Source: Acanthamoeba sp. SK_2022b (Eukaryota > Discosea > Longamoebia > Acanthamoebidae). From it: a DNA stretch of 64,000 bases. The stretch spans positions 124,001 through 188,000 of the forward strand of contig JANDJZ010000036.1 of NCBI GenBank assembly GCA_027943245.1, in the 5' to 3' direction. This document shows positions 57,886 through 64,000 of the stretch, one piece after another (positions within the stretch are counted from its first letter, which is position 1; every line of letters begins with the position of its first letter). The translations under genes were made by a program, and so were the position numbers. The notes below the pieces were generated by a model, which did not search any database, was not told the origin of the DNA, and worked only from the letters and a program-made list of their open reading frames with translations.

Positions 57886-60012
57886 TTACAGAGGCCCAGT
57901 GCGCTTGAGGCCAGCACGGAAGTTCATCTCCGGGGCAGGGCCCGTGGCCGCCTTAGGCGCCTGCGGGTGAGAGAGCGTGTGAGATAACAGGCGCTGACGC
58001 ACAGCTGAACGACTCGCTGAACGAACCTTATAACGGCCAGAGACTGTCTTGTCGCCGCCACCGCCGAGCGTCTTGAGGCCAGACCTGAAGTCGGCTGTGG
58101 GAGCAGCCGCGGGTTGGCTTGGCTGGAGAGGAGTGGTGTTGGCGCGCCTGAGGGTGACGTTGAGCGCAGGTGAAGGGGTGGAGCTCTCCGCCGGGGCCTC
58201 ACCGCCAGCGGCAGCCGGCGGTTGGGCCTTCCTCAACGTCACGTTCAAGGCAGGAGACGGACTGCAGGCGACATACATGCAAATGAGCACAACAGTCAGG
58301 ATGACGATCATGATCATGAGAGCCTATGATTGAGAAGGAGAGCGGGTGATTACCTGCTGGAACTGGCGCTGCAAGTAGAGAGAGTAAAAGAAGACACAGG
58401 GCAAGGTGAGCAGCGGAGACAACACAAGTTACAGGGGGGATGCGCATACGTAGAGGCAGCTTCGCCGGCGGGAGAGCTCGTGGACTTCTTGAGGCCAGCG
58501 CGGAAGTCGATCGTGGTGGGACCGGGGGCATCCTGGATGAATGGTAAAAACAAGGCAAAGAAGAAGGAAAAACACCACCGAACGGGAGAAAGCTTCCATG
58601 TCAATCGCGCAGCACACTAATGCCAGTCGGGGGCCAAGGCGATGGGGTGCGCACCGAAGCAGCAGCGGGAGCAGCGCCGGGCGAAAGACCGGCCGATTTG
58701 AGGTTGATCAGATTGAGGGCCGCCGATCTGTTGGCATCGGCCTGCTCCTTGGTGATACGACCAGACTTGGTCCTGTAGGCGACGTCACGTCGTCAGTTCC
58801 ACCATTGGAAAAGGAGACGAAAGTCCGCCAGGGCGTGTAATGCACATACCTTACACCGGGAGCCGACTTGAGAGCGCTACGTTTGGCCGCGGCCATGGCA
58901 GCGATGGAGTTACCTGCAAAACGAGACACCATGGCCGACGCGTCAGAGAGGGTGTTGCAATGCCTTGAGAAGAAGCGCCGGTACCACCGCCGCCTCCGCC
59001 GCCGCCGCCGCCAGATGCCTTCTCGGCGGAGGTCACGGGACCACTCTTGTCTACCGTGGTCGCCTTCTTGAGCTTGCCCTTGCTGAAGCCCTCGATGGCA
59101 TTGAGCAGACCAGCCCTCGGGTCGGCCGCACCGCCGCGAGCGGGCTGCACGGTGTATCAGTAAGAGAGAAGTGAGAAAGAGAGTACGAATTGGTAGATCA
59201 ACGGGGTGGGAGAAGGCAACGTACGCCAGCAGAAGGGGGAGGCGGGGGAGGAGGTCCGCCAGCGGGAGGAGGCGGGGGAGGAGGTCCGCCAGCAGCAGGC
59301 GGCGGGGGCGGAGCAGGAGCGGCGGGCGCCGGTGGCGGAGGAGGGGCTGCCACACACAGACACACATAGACACATAGACACACACGTAAGAGGCCGGTCG
59401 GCACAGCGTGGGAGCTGTAGTGACGAGACCATACCAGCACCGCCGCCGCCGCCGCCCGATTGGGCTTCGCGCAGCTGCATTTCGAGGTCCACCACCTGCG
59501 TCACCGCGCCAGAGGAGAGGGCGTGAGACCTTCTTAACCTCGTGCGTTGCCGTGCACCCAATTTGGGTTAATTTTGGTGCTCCTGTGCGGGCCAACCAAC
59601 GCCGATTGCGAGCTGCTTGCTAAGCCGCTAGGCAATTATTGGTAGCCACGGCCTTGGTTGAACCGTCGCCTGGCGGCCAAGCGACATAGAGAGGGGGGGG
59701 GAGCGAAATACCTTGGCCTGAAGCTGGGCGCTTCTGTCCTTCTCAGCAGCCAAGGCGGCCTGTCCACGCGCTGCATCAGATACCGTAGGGCTATCGAGTT
59801 CGGTTTGCCAGGGGAGCCACGTACCTCGAGCTCGGCGATACGTTCCTCGTAGGCGCTGAGATCAACCTCTACCAACTCATCACCATCTTCCTCACCCTCA
59901 ATCTCAACGGCTTCTCCACCAAAGCAAGTTAAAAACCATCAATCAATCAGTCAAAAACACACGGATGGAGAGAAAGTCTCGTACCAACTTCTTGGGCGGG
60001 CACGTCCTCCAT
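57886..60012 (-). CDS. Polyproline / WH2-type actin-binding protein with repeated C-terminal motifs
   Basis: Starts MEDVPAQEV (60012), followed by an acidic stretch and a coiled coil (VDLSAYEERIAELE, VVDLEMQLREAQ). A glycine run leads into long proline blocks (PAAGGPPPPPPPAGGPPPP) typical of profilin-binding WASP/formin-like regions. A WH2-like G-actin motif follows: RAGLLNAIEGFSKGKLKK, with the R-x-x-LL-x-x-I and LKK spacing. The C-terminal third repeats two short motifs: FRAGLKK, FRSGLKT and FRAGLKR, and twice PALNVTLRKA/RRA. The end is GLKRTGPL at 57886. The combination suggests an actin nucleation or elongation adaptor. The VCA-type acidic end is not seen. Short introns fall between nearly every repeat. 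Confidence 0.75.
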
Positions 60013-60434
60013 TTTTATGTGCAGTTGTGTGTTTGCAGCTGTGATGAACGGGTGGTCAGCAAGCCTGCGGTGAATGAATAAATAAAGAAAGATGCACGGG
60101 AGGTACGTGTGTTGCAGAGCTCGCTAGAGTGTGGTTCAAATGAGCCAGCAAGAGACAGCGCGACGCAGCTGCCTTGCCTGCCACCTATGGAGCAACCACA
60201 GCCCCAACACCGCTGCCAATCACCGTCTCGGGGCTGGCGGTAAATGAAGTGCAAAATTACGCCAAGTATTTTGAGCCAAAAAGAAAAAAAATTCTTTCCC
60301 CCAGCTTCTGGTGGGTGGGGGGGGAGGGCAGATTTTATTCACAGTGACTCGTGAGCACACAAAGGCAAGCCCGGAGAGGGGCTGTCGTAACAAAACTGAA
60401 GGATGAGTAGCCGCGGAGAGGAAAGGGGAGCCAC
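60013..60434. other. Gap upstream of WH2 gene
   Basis: Mainly non-coding, with a G/C-run near 60315-60325. It holds the WH2 promoter and the 3' end of the RhoGEF gene. Confidence 0.4.
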
Positions 60435-63400
60435 CTAGAGGTCTGACTCCTTGGCTAATTCGAGCGCGAGGGCGGCCTGCACCTTGACACGCTCGAGCCC
60501 GATCGACATGCGCCGCTCTCGACTGATTCACGCAAGCACGCACCGGGGGTCAGCGAAAAGACCACAAGCGAGCTTAAGGGCCTATGCCAGATCTGGATTG
60601 ATTACCTGACGCGGCTGATGGCCGGAGAGACCGCGTGGGCGGGCGAGCTGGTGGCTGCGGGGCGGAGAACCGGAGAGCGGACCGACAGATGGTTGGGCGT
60701 GAGCGTCCCCTGCTGCCAGTCACGGTTGGTCCGCTTCCAAGGCGTCGGCGAGGCGGGCTCGGGCGAGCTGGCTCCCTTTGCCTCCTCTTTCACCTCCTTC
60801 GGCTGCCGCTTCTTTCCTCCCTCCCGGTCCTCTTCTTCCTTCTCTTGTTCTCGCTCCAGACCCGCGTGGTCGCTGGCCTCCTTGATAATGTGTTGCTGCT
60901 TCTGCTGTTTCTCTCCCCCCTCCTCGAGCGATTGATGGACCTGGCCATCCTTTTGTACCGACACATCGTCCTTTCCTGTGCTCGACCGGTGCTGTTCCTG
61001 CGTCGAAACCAGCTCTGCCGGAAGGCCAGCCCAAACTCACTTCTGAGCGATGTTTGCTTTGTATGCTGGCGTGCAACGGGGATGATGTACCATTGGAGCC
61101 GACGGGCGCGTGATCGCCAGACTTCGCCTTGGCGCCTTCGGAGGAGGCCGGCGGCGAGGGCATCTGGACGGGTTCAAAGTCCAGGCCCTCCCTCTCCCTG
61201 CTGTCTTCGGGCCGCGGCGACTTGCTGCGATGCCGCATTGGCAGAAACGCCACGATCGACGGTGAGGCAGGCCCACCCGGGGCGTGGGTGCCGGAGGGAG
61301 GGAGGGAGGGATGCGTACGCTGGGCGCTTGTCGTCCGACCGCCAGGACAGCAGACTGTTGATCTTGTCTCGCGTCCTCTCCTTCTTCTTCTTTGGTTCCT
61401 TCTGTTTCTTCTTGTCGTCCCGCTCGTGCTTGCCCTGTTCGTCTTCGTTCTCGCTCTCCTCTTCCCCTTCGTCCCGTATACTGCGGCGCTTGTGGGCTTC
61501 GCTACTCTCGTCTCCATCGGCACCCTCCTCTTCTCCTGGATCATGTGTGCAGAACAGGGTAAGCGTACGTGCGGAGGTGATGTGGTTTTGTCGACGACCC
61601 ACCTTAGTAAAGAGCATTAATGATGTTTTTCGAAATGATAACATTGGTTTCGATCAGAGTAAAGGATGGGGCAGGGCAGGGGCACCATCCTCCTTGGTGT
61701 GGAGCCAGTTGTAACAGAAAGTGCACACACGCACAGCCTTCTCCGTCTTCAGCTTAGAGAGGCGCGCCTTCTTGGAACTGCAGCTGCCGCATACCACTTT
61801 GCCACAATTGCTAGTGTTTTTTCATTAGTCGCACGAAGAGGTCCAGTCAGGATGCCCCCCCCCTCAACCTTGCAACGACCACGCTGGAGCACGCACACCC
61901 TCATGTTGGGGAGGCAGCAGAGACGTACCGGCAGTGGTGGCGGCGTCGGATTACAGTGAATGGAATGCCGCACATCTGGCAGTCGGTTGCCTTGTTGTCG
62001 GGAATCCACACGGGAGCACTATGCCATGTGTCGATACCACGGCCGTGAGACATGAGGTATGAGCAACAGAACGCGTTGAGTGAGGCGGGGTTACCCTTCG
62101 TCTTCGCCCGCAGGAGCGCCCTCGGGAGCTAGGGCAGCGAGCTGCTGTCGAAGATCCACCATCCACGCCTCCTTCTCCTCTTGCGATCGTCCATACACAG
62201 TGAAGGACTTCTCCGAGCTGGAGGCACACACACATACACAATCAGCCACGCGCAGGAGGAAGAGCTGAGCCGCGAGCGGCTGTATGTGTGCGGGAGAGGT
62301 AGCTCGTGCCTGATGATCTGGAACGCGTATTTCTCGTCATCGGTGTCGGGGATGTCGCGCACCTTGAACATGTCGCGATTCTTCTCGCCCTGCCGTCCGC
62401 TGCCAAACTCAATCATGCGGTGGAACGTGTATTTGTTGCTGGTCTTGCCGCCAGTCTCCCTCGTGTACACCGAAGCCTGATGGGCATGAGGAAAGGGAGA
62501 GAATCAATTGATACCTGTGTCTAGCCAAGGGGGGGGAGAGAGAAAGGGCCAGGGCCAGCGATGAACCTTTTCGGCTTTGTCGGCACCCACGAGAGATCCG
62601 TAGACGAGCGCGTCGTTGAACAAGAAGAACCAACGTTTCTTAGGCACCTGCCAAGGAGGGAAAGAGGCAAGCACGGAGGTTGGTCATGATGATTGTGATT
62701 TGGCTCCCCGAAAAAAGCAGGTGGCCATACCTTACGGCACATCTTGGTCAGGGCTCCCTCTCGCACAAACACGCGGCCCTCCTTGACGAGACATTTGACA
62801 TTGCCGATAAAGGAGGCCTGTATCTTGTACATCTTGAGAAAGTTTTCTTCTTTGTCCATTTGCGCATTCACCTCGTTGGCGATTCGGGTGATCTGTTGGA
62901 GGGGGGGGGGAACAAACGCAATTGTAAAGCAAGTTGAGTTTCATAGAGCTCATCTTCGTGTGCGGTGTGTTTCTTCTCCACACGTGTGATGTGGTGTCAT
63001 CAAGTCGTTTGGGCGCACCTCAGCAACAGCTTGGACCAGATTTTCGTAGTCCGGATGATCTTCTGGTGATCGTTTACGCAGGTCCTGCAAGAGAGGAGTC
63101 ACATTGGTAAATAAACACGACTTGGTGCCGCTGACAACGTTGCTAGAGGTCCCCCGTTGGGCACACGCACCTCGAGGAGCATTTGGTAGCGAGGAATGCG
63201 TTGGACGGGCTGGATGAGGAGCCCCAGGAGGTCAAGCCTTCGGGCTTCCATGTTGCCTTCCTTCTTGGCCTTGATCGCCTGCATTGTGAGCGCAGAGACG
63301 TCGATTTATCAACAACCGGGCGCAGGTCATCGGTGTGTAAGAGCCGAATGAGGAGGAGGAACCTCGCAAAAGTTGATGAACTGGGCCTTCTTGCCGAACT

Positions 63401-64000
63401 TGGACACCGTCAAAATGGAGGTCTTGTGGTGCGCCACGTATTCCATGTACATATTCAGTTGTGGCACCTGCACGAACACGTGCAAATGCATAAGTGGAAG
63501 GAAGACTAGTCATGCCACAGACAGAGAGGATAGGGCCGAGCTCTACCATCTCCAGGAAGACCGGAGCGACGCATTGAGTGGGTGACCAATTCCGCCCTAT
63601 CACATCCTATTGCGCGGTGGACAAAAGTTGGAATGCGTGAGTGCAAAGCGCCAGGCAAACGGAACAAAACAACAACAATAAAATTTACACGAGAGAGAGA
63701 GAGAGAAGCGGAAGACACCTCAAGCCTGGCGAGCAGCTTGTAGTTGATCTTGTGGAGCTCCTCGAGCTTGGAGAACATGCAGGGGATCTTCTTCATCGGT
63801 ACCACGGTATCACTCTTCTTCTCGGCCAGCCGCTTCAAAGGCACCAAGTACTCCTACGCTCACCACACACACAACGCACCAACGGCCACCGACAAGAAGA
63901 TGCCAGTTCAAATCAAGCCTTAAGGGCCTTAGATGACAGAGGGAACAAGAGAGCGAGAGAAGAAGCGAGAGCGGGGGCCAGCGGCACGTACGTCCATCAC
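60435..64000 (-). CDS. DH-PH-FYVE RhoGEF (FGD-like), 5' end outside the window
   Basis: Truncated at the right edge; the first visible exon ends VMD at 63992. DH (RhoGEF) segments follow in order: [54 protein letters not shown] (family QR-PRY core). The PH domain includes [27 protein letters not shown] and YTFHRMIEF and ends with [16 protein letters not shown]. The FYVE finger reads [27 protein letters not shown], then CGKVVCGSC and RVCTFCYN, so the zinc cysteines and the PI3P-binding RRHHCR are intact. A long charged disordered tail ends LELAKESDL at 60435. The protein should activate Rho/Cdc42 GTPases on PI3P membranes, linking endosome or macropinosome traffic to actin. Confidence 0.92.

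Noticed and set aside
60635..61714. 359-codon plus-strand ORF
   Set aside because: Antisense to the charged tail of the RhoGEF; Leu/Ser/Phe-rich composition is the complement of Glu/Lys codons.

Overview
This is a eukaryotic genomic window, almost certainly from a free-living amoebozoan close to Acanthamoeba. The DNA is GC-rich. Twenty-two protein-coding genes are packed head-to-tail or head-to-head with gaps of a few hundred bases, and nearly all are cut by many short GT-AG introns, mostly 60-150 bp. The receptor at 50955-57525 (periplasmic-binding-protein-like ectodomain, two TKL kinases and a cyclase) is a type strongly expanded in Acanthamoeba. No ribosomal RNA, tRNA, CRISPR array or prokaryotic operon structure was found. 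All gene models were spliced by eye, so outer boundaries are usually firmer than individual exon edges.

Layout. 0.8-2.2 kb (-): PAQR/hemolysin-III membrane protein. 2.5-6.9 kb (-): RFX winged-helix protein. 8.2-11.3 kb (-): desaturase fusion with a degenerate desaturase half, an intact delta-9-type half and cytochrome b5. 12.0-13.6 kb (+): N-terminal protein methyltransferase (NTMT1). 13.7-19.3 kb (-): UTP14, head-to-head with USB1 (19.5-20.8 kb, +). 21.2-21.7 kb (+): I9 protease inhibitor. 21.9-24.2 kb (-): P2X receptor. 24.4-26.9 kb (-): mitochondrial PPR protein.

About 27-33.5 kb looks like an accessory island. It holds a coiled-coil protein with a 2-oxoglutarate/Fe(II) oxygenase-like domain (+) converging on a PD-(D/E)XK nuclease-kinase fusion (-) that resembles Crinkler/CR-type effector proteins. 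Local repeats and unresolved ORF fragments lie around them, and the sequence looks more AT-rich than its flanks.

From 33.6 kb the core genome resumes: type II DnaJ (-), a small one-TM protein (-), a TPR protein with a large insertion (+), a DCAF11-type WD40 protein (+), a probable secreted acidic protein (+), an SLC25 carrier (-), a JMJD8-type JmjC protein (+), a large kinase-GTPase fusion (+), the receptor kinase-cyclase (-), a polyproline/WH2 actin regulator (-) and a DH-PH-FYVE RhoGEF that runs off the right edge (-). The last two both point to actin and membrane dynamics. The genes are otherwise functionally unrelated, as is usual in a compact eukaryotic genome. The most unusual items are the degenerate/active desaturase fusion, the kinase-GTPase fusion and the accessory oxygenase/nuclease-kinase pair.
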